Shown one piece after another: positions 9,211-16,856 of a DNA stretch of 64,000 bases. Each line of letters starts with the position of its first letter. The stretch's first letter is position 1. The notes under the pieces are model-generated. The model saw nothing but the letters and a program-made list of their open reading frames with translations. It did not search any database and was not told the DNA's origin. The translations under genes and the position numbers were made by a program. The DNA is from Candidatus Peregrinibacteria bacterium (GTDB taxonomy: Bacteria; Patescibacteriota; Gracilibacteria; UM-FILTER-43-11; JACRIE01): contig JACRIE010000010.1 in the NCBI GenBank assembly GCA_016220165.1, positions 1 to 64,000 on the forward strand. Direction: 5' to 3'.

Positions 9211-11612
9211 TGGTTTAAAATTTTGAGTTTCTTCGTTCCCATCAGGAAATGACTACGGCTGATCCAAGTCCCCACAGTGGAATTCAAGAAGGTGCGCGTC
9301 ACCGTGATCGCCGAAAACATAGAAATTAAAATACCGATGGCCAGCATCAAAGCGAATCCGCGGATGATGGAATTGCCGAAGAACCACAGGATGGCGCACG
9401 TGATAAGCGAAGAGACGTTCGAATCGCGGATGGAGCTCCACGCCCGATCAAAACCCGCGGCAAGCGCCGCGATGAAATTTTTGCCGTCGTTCAATTCCTC
9501 ACGCGTACGCTCGAAAATCAGGATATTCGCGTCCACGGCCATGCCGATAGAAAGAATGATGCCAGCGATCCCTGCCAGTGTCATCACAAGCGGCGCGACC
9601 GAAAGCAGGAAGAGGATGATGATCGTGTAGACGGTTAAAGCCAGAACCGCGATGAGCCCCAGGAAACGATAATAAACGATCATGAAAATCGCCAGGAGAA
9701 TGAAACCGACAACCCCCGCGAATAAAGATACTTGTAAAGCGGAGTCGCCCAAAGTCGCGCTGATAGTGCGTTGTCCCGCCAGCAGGATCGGCGCTTCGAT
9801 CGCTCCCGTGTTTAAATCGTTAGCCAGGGCGAGCGCTGATTTTAAATCAAAATTACCCGTGATCACCGCGCTCCCTCCGATAATCTTATCATTCACGCGC
9901 GGCGCGGAAATAAGCTCGCCGCCAACAAAAATCGCCATTTGTTTTCCGGTCAGGCGTCCGGTCAGATCCGCGAAGAGTTCGCCTCCCTCCTTATCAAACT
10001 GAATCGCGACAATCGGAGCGCCCAACTCATCATAGGTGACGGAAGCGGATTTAAAATGAGAGCCATCCAATCCAGTGAGTTTCCAGGGATCCGGCGAGAT
10101 GTCGAAAAATATCGCCTGAGTGGTGAATTGATCTTCTTTTTTAGTGATTTTTTTATCCTCCGTTCGTGCGAGAGCTTTTTCAAGCGACTTTTGCGCGTCG
10201 GCAACCGTCTTCGCGATCGTCATCTTTTGGACATTCACGGTTTCCTCCCTGGGATCTTTGATGTCAGCCACCTGAATGACATGAAAGCCGAATTCTGTCT
10301 CTACCACGTCGGAGATCTCGCCGACCTTCATGCGGAACGCGGCCTTTTCAAAATTTTTTGTCATTTGGCCTTGCGAGAAATAGCCGATATCGCCGCCTTG
10401 AGGGCCTGAAGGGCCATCCGAGTTTTTTTGGGCGATCTCCCCGAATTTTGAAGGATCTTTCACGACTTGATCATGCAGCGACCGAGCGAGTTTTTTGGCG
10501 GCGCTGTAGCTGCGCGTTACTTCTTTGTCCGCCCGTTCGGCGCCAGCGTAGCTGATCAGAATATGGCTGGCTTTCACTTGTTTTTCCGGCTTATTTTTCT
10601 TAATGAGTTTGAAAACCTCAACTTCCTTATCCGTCGTCACAATAGGCGTCACCTTGCCTTCCGCCACGGCCCAGATGGCCGAAGCTTCGGCAGGCGCAAA
10701 GTCTGATTTGATTTTTTCAGTTAATTCAATCGGCGCGTCTTTGGTGAGTTCTTTCGCGACATTCAGAAAATCCTCGCCAGGCTGTGTCGTCTCGTGATCC
10801 ACATTTTGTTTATTCACGAATTTTACGATATAAAGTCCTTTGGTTTCGGTAACTTTTCCACCTGCGCTCAGCGTATAGCCATCGGATCCTTCAAGAACTT
10901 TGGAATACACTTGCCCTACCTTCAAAGAAGGGAGAATTTTTTGGAAATGAGCCGGCAGTGAATCTAAAAATTCCTTTTGATCGGGTCGGTATTGGATTTT
11001 CTTGTCACTGGTCTCGACGCTTTCGCCGATTTTTTTAAAATCAGCATTTTTGGCGAGAACCTGACTTAAAATAGCGTTAGCGCTTTGCTCGATTTTTTGT
11101 TTCTCATTAGTATCCAACGACTCTTTCGGCTCCTTGAATTCCAGTTGAATGGTTTTGCCTACAACGCGCTTTGCCTCTTCAATGTCCTTAATACCGGCCA
11201 GTTCAACAATGATGTGCCGTTCGTCTCCCATATTTGAAAGGTAGATTTGCGGCTCTGAAACGCCTAAATTATTCACGCGGCGATCAAGCGTGTTCAGCAC
11301 CCCCTCCGTCAGCTGACTGATATTGACGCGTTCGCTGGCATCAGCGCTCTTATTTTTTTCATTGGCACGGGTCAGATCAATACGATAATCAAGCTGTGTG
11401 CCGCCCTGAAGATCAAGGCCCAGATGAACTTTTTCATTTTTAATCCACTGCACGATGGACTGGAAAAGACCGCACGAATCGGGAGTCGTTGAAGCGCAAC
11501 CGCCGGGCAATCGGGTTTTAACGCTTGGAGGGAGAGCAATCACAGCCATCACGATCGCCATAATAAGGATGGCCAGGAGTTTTTTGGAAAATCGGAACGT
11601 CATAGATATCAA
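9207..11612 (-). CDS. secD: SecD-type protein translocase subunit with inserted parvulin (PpiC) domain
   Basis: Inner-membrane SecD uses the proton gradient to help pull proteins across after SecYEG. The 801-residue protein opens with a transmembrane helix (9-28) and the LGLDLQGGTQLDY motif (64-76). It also has the P1-head strands, FVGGELISAP and the ALANDLNTGAIEAPI block (595-609), and a C-terminal membrane bundle (627-785) with the signature GMAVDANILIFERTREEL. Between about 345 and 451 lies a complete parvulin peptidyl-prolyl isomerase domain (VKASHILISYAG, GGDIGYFSQGQMTKNFEKAAF, FGFHVIQV). Short parvulin-like fragments may precede it (225-270, 310-340). The usual SecD is around 400-600 residues. 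No secF follows in the window. Confidence 0.92.
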   Translation of the reverse strand: MISMTFRFSKKLLAILIMAIVMAVIALPPSVKTRLPGGCASTTPDSCGLFQSIVQWIKNEKVHLGLDLQGGTQLDYRIDLTRANEKNKSADASERVNISQLTEGVLNTLDRRVNNLGVSEPQIYLSNMGDERHIIVELAGIKDIEEAKRVVGKTIQLEFKEPKESLDTNEKQKIEQSANAILSQVLAKNADFKKIGESVETSDKKIQYRPDQKEFLDSLPAHFQKILPSLKVGQVYSKVLEGSDGYTLSAGGKVTETKGLYIVKFVNKQNVDHETTQPGEDFLNVAKELTKDAPIELTEKIKSDFAPAEASAIWAVAEGKVTPIVTTDKEVEVFKLIKKNKPEKQVKASHILISYAGAERADKEVTRSYSAAKKLARSLHDQVVKDPSKFGEIAQKNSDGPSGPQGGDIGYFSQGQMTKNFEKAAFRMKVGEISDVVETEFGFHVIQVADIKDPREETVNVQKMTIAKTVADAQKSLEKALARTEDKKITKKEDQFTTQAIFFDISPDPWKLTGLDGSHFKSASVTYDELGAPIVAIQFDKEGGELFADLTGRLTGKQMAIFVGGELISAPRVNDKIIGGSAVITGNFDLKSALALANDLNTGAIEAPILLAGQRTISATLGDSALQVSLFAGVVGFILLAIFMIVYYRFLGLIAVLALTVYTIIILFLLSVAPLVMTLAGIAGIILSIGMAVDANILIFERTREELNDGKNFIAALAAGFDRAWSSIRDSNVSSLITCAILWFFGNSIIRGFALMLAIGILISMFSAITVTRTFLNSTVGTWISRSHFLMGTKKLKILNQ

Positions 11613-11650
11613 GTTACGAATTTAAAAACAGCGGTAACAGTGTAACCAAA

Positions 11651-12601
11651 TTATAAATTTTTCTCAATCGCACTTCCCTGACGGATCATTTTATGGGAAA
11701 TATCCAGATTCTTGAGGTGACAATGTTTGTCAATAATTGAATTGCGGATCACGCAATTTTCTACGATAGAACCGCTGAGGATCATGACATTCTCCAAAGT
11801 GCACCGCTCAACATGCGCGCCGTCAGCGATCGAAACGCCGCCTTTGAGGTCGCTGCGCTGGACAATCGCCTGAGGCGCCACCTTATTTTCTCCATGCAAA
11901 AGTTCGCAATGAGCCGTTAGGTAGGCGTCAAACGAGCCAATGTCATACCACGGGTCAGAAAAAGAAAAGGCGTTGATCGTTTCTCCTTTCCGGAGTAAAT
12001 ACTCAAAAACGCCGCCTAAATCATCATTTTTTTCACAGGAATAAATGATAATGTCCTGCAAGTTTTTCGCGGGGAATAAATAGCATCCGGTGCTCACCAA
12101 CGTGCTTTTGGGCTGTGCGGGTTTTTCCTGGAATTCAGTCACGCGCCCATCGCGCGTGACCACAACGCCGAAGCGCTTGGCTTTATTCACGTCTTTAATG
12201 TCATAGGCGGCGAGCAGCGGATTTTTGGAGAACGATTGAAAAAAGGCCGGCATGGAAAATCCAAAATAATTATCGCCGGCAAAAAGCAGGAGATCTTCTT
12301 TAAGCTGTTTGCGCTCAATGACCATCGCGGTAGCGCCCAAAGCCCCTTTTTTTGACTCGTTCGAAAAAGAGTCTTCAATAAAAATTTCGATCGGATGGTT
12401 CGGGAAACCTTTCCGCCATTCCGAAAACGCGTTTCGGAAAACCGCGTTCGTGGAAACAACAATCGGGATTTCGGGCGGAATGGATTGGACAATATGGGAA
12501 ATGAGCGGGCGATCCACCAGAGTAAGCAAAGGCTTAGCTTTATTTTCTGTCAGCGGCCAGAGCCGCGTCGCGAACCCGCCGGCAAGGATGATGCAATACA
12601 T
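11651..12601 (-). CDS. Sugar-phosphate nucleotidyltransferase
   Basis: Makes an NDP-sugar from a sugar 1-phosphate and NTP for cell-surface glycans. The N-terminal signature MYCIILAGGFATRLWPLTEN-KAKPLL (1-26) is the nucleotide-binding loop with the catalytic Lys. GDN at 109-111 supplies a metal-binding Asp, and EFQEKP is the sugar-binding segment. The last 75 residues (VERCTLENVMILSGSIVENC) look like hexapeptide/left-handed beta-helix turns, as in GlmU- or mannose-1-phosphate guanylyltransferase-like enzymes. 316 residues, cytosolic. Substrate cannot be told from sequence. It neighbours another glycan-related gene. Confidence 0.85.
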   Translation of the reverse strand: MYCIILAGGFATRLWPLTENKAKPLLTLVDRPLISHIVQSIPPEIPIVVSTNAVFRNAFSEWRKGFPNHPIEIFIEDSFSNESKKGALGATAMVIERKQLKEDLLLFAGDNYFGFSMPAFFQSFSKNPLLAAYDIKDVNKAKRFGVVVTRDGRVTEFQEKPAQPKSTLVSTGCYLFPAKNLQDIIIYSCEKNDDLGGVFEYLLRKGETINAFSFSDPWYDIGSFDAYLTAHCELLHGENKVAPQAIVQRSDLKGGVSIADGAHVERCTLENVMILSGSIVENCVIRNSIIDKHCHLKNLDISHKMIRQGSAIEKNL

Positions 12602-12754
12602 ATCTTAAAAATTTCTAATATCCCTCGAAGGGGCCCCGTTGGGGTAATTTCTAATTTCCAAATAATTCTCAACAGAAAATTTAAAATTTTAAAAATTATT
12701 TTTTATATTTTAGATTTATTTTTTGTTAGACATTAGAAATTAGGAATTAGAAAT
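12602..12754. repeat. Word-repeat spacer (GAAATTAG type)
   Basis: Words ATTTCTAAT near 12610-12655 pair with ATTAGAAAT/AATTAGAAATT near 12731-12755, so the whole spacer can form a long imperfect hairpin. A nested GGGGCCCC palindrome is at 12630-12637. Similar GAAATTAG-word spacers recur at 23440, 28856, 32299 and 36512. Confidence 0.7.
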
Positions 12755-13561
12755 TCACCAAATCTTCTGCCACCATTTCTTTTTTGAATGAATTTTAAGA
12801 AAAGGGGCGCCTTCCCATTCCTCGATGATCTGATGTCCCTGGAAAACGCCCAGCAGTTCAGGCGGCATTAAATAATTCAGATTATGCTGAAGGGCATAGT
12901 TGATAAGATTAAGGCTTTGCTCCAAGTGATCCGCCTGCAGAATCTGATCAATATGAAAGTCCTGAACCGTTTGTTCGAATTTATCCAATTTTCCGACGAC
13001 GGGAACGCCATGGAACTCTTTATCCGCGCCGCCGAACACATCCAGGATGGCAACGGGCCTGAGGCAGGATTTAGTTTCGATCAATAAGCGCACAAGCTCC
13101 TGCGCGGGTCGATTCGTGCCGATAATAAGGATACGGATCACGCCGATACCGCGTTGGTTCATGGACTGAAGAATTTTTCGGAAAATCAGCGCTCCAAGAT
13201 AAAGAAAGGCGGTCGTGAGCGCGTAAAGATAAATCAGCATCAGACGCGAAAAAAAAATCTTAAAAGTGAAATAATAAAGAACCATGAATGTTGCCACGTG
13301 TTCAATGGCCACAAACGCGATTCGTTGAAAATAGCGCAAACTGAGCACCGGCTGATTTATTTTATAGGCCCGCGCGAAAAACATGAAAATAAGCGTGAGG
13401 GGTGTCGTAAAAAGAGCGATAATCGCGTAGGATTGAAAGGGAAAATTCGTTGAGAAGATGAAACCGACGCGCAGGAAGTAAGCTAAAAGAAAAGCGGCTA
13501 AGATCAAAAAGGCATCCAATAAAATCCGGGCGACTTTTAAGCGAAGGAGTGCGGGAGTCAT
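12755..13561 (-). CDS. Polytopic membrane protein resembling the N-terminal half of polyprenyl glycosylphosphotransferases
   Basis: 268 residues with four or five membrane helices (about 10-31, 44-64, 84-103, 106-130). A Rossmann-like module follows (IRILIIGTNRPAQELVRLL at 142-160), with Gly-Val-Pro-Val-Val-Gly at about 197. That is the layout of the WbaP/WcaJ-type N-terminal half. The catalytic C-terminal bacterial sugar transferase domain is missing: the protein stops at residue 268 after KKKWWQKIW. It may be a partner or regulator of a separate transferase, or a truncated gene. It neighbours the nucleotidyltransferase gene at 11651, which supports a role in surface glycans. Confidence 0.7.
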   Translation of the reverse strand: MTPALLRLKVARILLDAFLILAAFLLAYFLRVGFIFSTNFPFQSYAIIALFTTPLTLIFMFFARAYKINQPVLSLRYFQRIAFVAIEHVATFMVLYYFTFKIFFSRLMLIYLYALTTAFLYLGALIFRKILQSMNQRGIGVIRILIIGTNRPAQELVRLLIETKSCLRPVAILDVFGGADKEFHGVPVVGKLDKFEQTVQDFHIDQILQADHLEQSLNLINYALQHNLNYLMPPELLGVFQGHQIIEEWEGAPFLKIHSKKKWWQKIW

Positions 13562-13615
13562 AAAGTAAACGGAATGAAGACGATGATCCAGATCTTCGCC
13601 TTCATTCAGCGGATA

Positions 13616-14518
13616 TTAAATATTAATGGCCTGAAGCCGTTTGATACGATCTTCCACAGGCGGATGAGTATTAAAAAGGCGATGGAGCCATTTCATTCCA
13701 TGCTGGTCCTTAAACGGATTCGCGAAGTATAAATGGGCGGTAGCTTGATTCGCGACCTCCAAAGGCTCCTGATCCGCGGAAATTTTTTGAAGGGCCTGGG
13801 CTAATCCTTCAGGATATCGGGTGAGCATGGCGCCGCTGGCGTCTGCCAAAAATTCACGTTGCCGGGAAACCGCCAGACCGATCAGTTTAGCGATAATAGG
13901 ACTCAAAATAGCCAGCGCGATGCCAATGAGGACGAAAGCTCCGTTGCCTCGATCATTATCGCTCCGACGGCGTCCCCAAAGAAAATTACGCAGAAAAATA
14001 TCGGAAAGGAGCGCGATGAGTCCGATCAGCGCCACCACAATAGATTGGAGACGGATATCATAATTTTGGATATGGGAGAGTTCATGAGCGATCACTCCTT
14101 CTAACTCGGATTTGTCGAGTTTGGTCAGAAGTCCCGTGGTGACGGCCACAACCGCGTGTTTTGGATCGCGCCCTGTGGCAAACGCGTTGGGCGCCGTGTC
14201 ATCAATCACATAAATCTTCGGCATGGGAAGACCGGACGCGATCGAGAGGTTCTCAACCGCGTTGTAAAGATGAAAAAATTCCTGTCGGTTCGCTTCTTTC
14301 GCGTGAGCAAGCGCTAACGTCAGTTTGCCGCTGCCGTAATAACTGATAAGCGCGTAAACAATCGCCACGACCCCGAAAATCGTGAGACCGCTCACGCCGC
14401 CTTCCTGTCCTTCCATGGTTGCCCGGCCGTAAACATAGCCAAGCCCCAAAAAGAAGCCGACAAAAAGAAGCATCAATATCCAGGTCCGGCGTTTGTTGGC
14501 TGCAATGGCGTTGTACAT
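13616..14518 (-). CDS. htpX: HtpX-type membrane zinc metalloprotease (M48)
   Basis: Membrane quality-control endopeptidase. 300 residues with two N-terminal membrane helices (12-31, 42-61), the zinc-binding HELSH at 145-149, two further hydrophobic segments (about 160-178 and 192-212), and the downstream zinc ligand region REFLADASG. The C-terminal FNTHPPVEDRIKRL is the family ending. Length fits the usual 280-300. It is separated by a word-repeat spacer from the SLH protease behind it. Confidence 0.95.
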   Translation of the reverse strand: MYNAIAANKRRTWILMLLFVGFFLGLGYVYGRATMEGQEGGVSGLTIFGVVAIVYALISYYGSGKLTLALAHAKEANRQEFFHLYNAVENLSIASGLPMPKIYVIDDTAPNAFATGRDPKHAVVAVTTGLLTKLDKSELEGVIAHELSHIQNYDIRLQSIVVALIGLIALLSDIFLRNFLWGRRRSDNDRGNGAFVLIGIALAILSPIIAKLIGLAVSRQREFLADASGAMLTRYPEGLAQALQKISADQEPLEVANQATAHLYFANPFKDQHGMKWLHRLFNTHPPVEDRIKRLQAINI

Positions 14519-14544
14519 AAATTTTATCAGAATAAAATTTTAAC

Positions 14545-14611
14545 TTTTGACAGTTGACCGTTGACAATTGACTTTGAATTTTAAGTCAAATGTCATGTGT
14601 CAAATGTCAGG
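14545..14611. repeat. Word-repeat spacer (TTGACAGTTGACC type)
   Basis: TTTGACA/GTTGACC/GTTGACAATTGAC words on the left pair with AAGTCAAATGTCA/GTGTCAAATGTCA words on the right around a GAATTTTAAG centre. The array is a self-complementary spacer between htpX and the protease gene, built from a word not used in the other spacers. Confidence 0.75.
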
Positions 14612-14617
14612 TGGTAC

Positions 14618-16789
14618 TTAGTGGGCTTGATTATAAATAGTATCGATTAGGGCCGCAAGCTCGGCCTTGGTCAGGCGATGAGCGGGATCAAAAAGCCCTT
14701 GGGGGATAAGTCCCAATTCGTATCCTTTATCAAGGAAAGGTTTATACCAGGGCGCGGCGCCGTCAGCGTTATTCCAGACAGGAACTTCATAGACTCGCAA
14801 CAGGAGCTTAAGCGCTTCGGCCAAGGTAATCGTTGCGTTAGGCCGTAAGAGAGAATAGGGGGAATATCCCTTTCGTTTGGCGCCGCGTTCACGGTCGAGC
14901 GCCCTTTTACTATCGATAATGATCGACAAAGCTTGAGCGCGCGAGACAGGGGATTCGGGGAAAAAATGGGATCCCTCTCCTTTAAAAATTTCTCGCTCCG
15001 TTAAATGGGAGATCGCCAGGGCGAAACGGTGATATTGGATATCATCGAAAGGGTACACCATGGTCCCGAAACGATACACGCCTTTCAGGGATGGGTTGCC
15101 GAAATAGGCGTTGTCGTTCGTGAACGAACGCAGGATTGCCTCGATCACGGAAATATTTTTTTTAAAAGAAGGCGCGAGATCGTCATAAACAAAAATCAAT
15201 TCATAATCGTCGAGACTCAGATGGATTTCCAATCGTTGGTGCATTTCCTGATAATTTTGCCCTTCATATTCATAGGTGATCAGCCAGCCAGGAAGACCGT
15301 CCAGCGTCACCCGGTCATTTTTATTGACGAGTGTCGTGGCGCCGGATTGAAGCAATTTGACCATTTCATTAAGACGGTTTTGAATCGAAAGATTTTGTTC
15401 GCTTTTTGAAAGACGGCGATAAATTAAATAGATATTGCCGTCAAAATTATTTTTTTCCACGGCTTCGGCAATCAATCCTTCCGGCTGGACACCCGTGTGC
15501 TTTTGGAAGCGCCAATCCCCTTTGGATTGGATATGAAAGGCGGGATCGTCGAAGGCAATGGTCGGATCCAGCGCCGGTTCAGTCAAAGGGGTATTCTTGA
15601 ACTGGAGCGAATCCAGAAGCGTTTGCATTTCCCGTTGTTGAACCGTGGCTTTGTTAAGGTCAACCGAGTAGTGAATATGAGCCATCGCGTATCCAAAAGC
15701 CAGATAGATGTCAAAATTTCGCTGAGACATGCTCGTGAATGAAACTAGTTCCGCTCTTTGGCCGGCGAGCGAGACCGACTTTCGGTTAAAATCAGGATAG
15801 GATTCCTTCATTTTATCCAGATCGAGGTAAAGGCGGTCGAAATAAGGTTTTTCAATAGGAAATTGGTAGAAACTGAACTCGAGGCTCAGCGTTAAAATAT
15901 CTTGCGAATTTTTTTTCATGAAAAAAACAGCGTCTCGTCGGATCGATACCACTTTCCAGTCTTCGGGCAAATCCAGTTCAAAGAAAGGATAAACCGGATG
16001 GGAATAATGGTGTTCCAGATTCGTCACGGCGATTTTTTTGAGCTGATCGCGCAGCAATGAATCCCATTTTTGATTGTCTGTGATCGCATCGTTTCCATGG
16101 GCATCGATCCAGGAAACAACTTCTTTGATGTCTAAAAAATATCCAACATTTTCCGCGTACGAACGGATGTAGGTCGGAATGCCTACAAAATGGCTCTCGC
16201 TGTCCAAGGCGGTTCCTCCGGAGCTTCCATGGTCGAAATCAGTGTCCGTTTTGAAGTATCGATAGCCATTGAGCTGTTCGAATCCACTGACCTGTCCCTG
16301 GGAAATCGTGATCGTTTCGCCGCCGCTCGCGGGATAGCCGGCGATGCGGACGCGATCCTGTTCATGGATCACGGGATCATTTTGGGGGCTCAAATAAGGA
16401 AATGGAAAGGGAAGCGCCCGTCCAAAAACGTCCCTGGAATTAAGTTTCAGGAGCGCGATATCTCTTTCCTGATCGCTCGCTATGAGTTGGGCCGTGTATT
16501 CACAAACAGGTTCTTCTTTAAGATTCAGGGTAAGACAGACGGAAAAAGCGTCTAAAGGCTCTTCGAAGTCTTCATCAAAAACAACATGGCGATTGGTAAG
16601 GATAAGCCCTTGGTCAGAGATAAGCGTCCCTGAGCCGCTGGCATATCCCTGAACATCACCGATAAAAAGTTTTTTATAACTCGTGATTTTGATCGTCGGA
16701 TTGAGCTGAGAAAAATCCCTATTATCGGCAAAGGCGGAAGGGGAGAGTAAGAGAAAAAACCCCAATAAAACTAAAATTTTTCTTCGCAT
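14618..16789 (-). CDS. Secreted trypsin-like serine protease with C-terminal SLH domain
   Basis: 723 residues with a signal peptide (residues 1-21, ending SAFA). The N-terminal S1C-type protease domain has the catalytic His68 in LTNRHVV, Asp110 in RDIALL, and Ser190 in HGSSGG. The middle part (about 245-575) contains two or three repeated alpha/beta modules (DWKVVSIRRDAVFFMKK; DWRFQKHTGVQPEGLIAE) of unknown role. The last 140 residues look like surface-layer-homology repeats (FALAISHLTEREIFKGEG, FFPESPVSRAQALSII, RLTKAELAALIDTIY). The protein is probably attached to cell-wall polymer and cleaves surface or incoming proteins. Its start codon lies inside a perfect 21-bp inverted repeat. Confidence 0.88.
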   Translation of the reverse strand: MRRKILVLLGFFLLLSPSAFADNRDFSQLNPTIKITSYKKLFIGDVQGYASGSGTLISDQGLILTNRHVVFDEDFEEPLDAFSVCLTLNLKEEPVCEYTAQLIASDQERDIALLKLNSRDVFGRALPFPFPYLSPQNDPVIHEQDRVRIAGYPASGGETITISQGQVSGFEQLNGYRYFKTDTDFDHGSSGGTALDSESHFVGIPTYIRSYAENVGYFLDIKEVVSWIDAHGNDAITDNQKWDSLLRDQLKKIAVTNLEHHYSHPVYPFFELDLPEDWKVVSIRRDAVFFMKKNSQDILTLSLEFSFYQFPIEKPYFDRLYLDLDKMKESYPDFNRKSVSLAGQRAELVSFTSMSQRNFDIYLAFGYAMAHIHYSVDLNKATVQQREMQTLLDSLQFKNTPLTEPALDPTIAFDDPAFHIQSKGDWRFQKHTGVQPEGLIAEAVEKNNFDGNIYLIYRRLSKSEQNLSIQNRLNEMVKLLQSGATTLVNKNDRVTLDGLPGWLITYEYEGQNYQEMHQRLEIHLSLDDYELIFVYDDLAPSFKKNISVIEAILRSFTNDNAYFGNPSLKGVYRFGTMVYPFDDIQYHRFALAISHLTEREIFKGEGSHFFPESPVSRAQALSIIIDSKRALDRERGAKRKGYSPYSLLRPNATITLAEALKLLLRVYEVPVWNNADGAAPWYKPFLDKGYELGLIPQGLFDPAHRLTKAELAALIDTIYNQAH

Positions 16790-16828
16790 AAAATAAACAC
16801 GCTAGGAAGCGTGTTTATTTTATGCGAA
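16783..16828. promoter_or_regulatory. Perfect 21-bp inverted repeat over the protease start codon
   Basis: Arms at 16783-16803 and 16808-16828 are perfectly complementary with an AGGA loop; the core is AAAATAAACACGCT. On the minus strand the 3' arm contains the ATG of the SLH protease. Position 29 bases after the upstream stop codon suggests a terminator, but it would also lock the start codon in a stable hairpin. Confidence 0.85.
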
Positions 16829-16856
16829 GAGCCGCTAAAATGCCAGCAGTTCTTTT

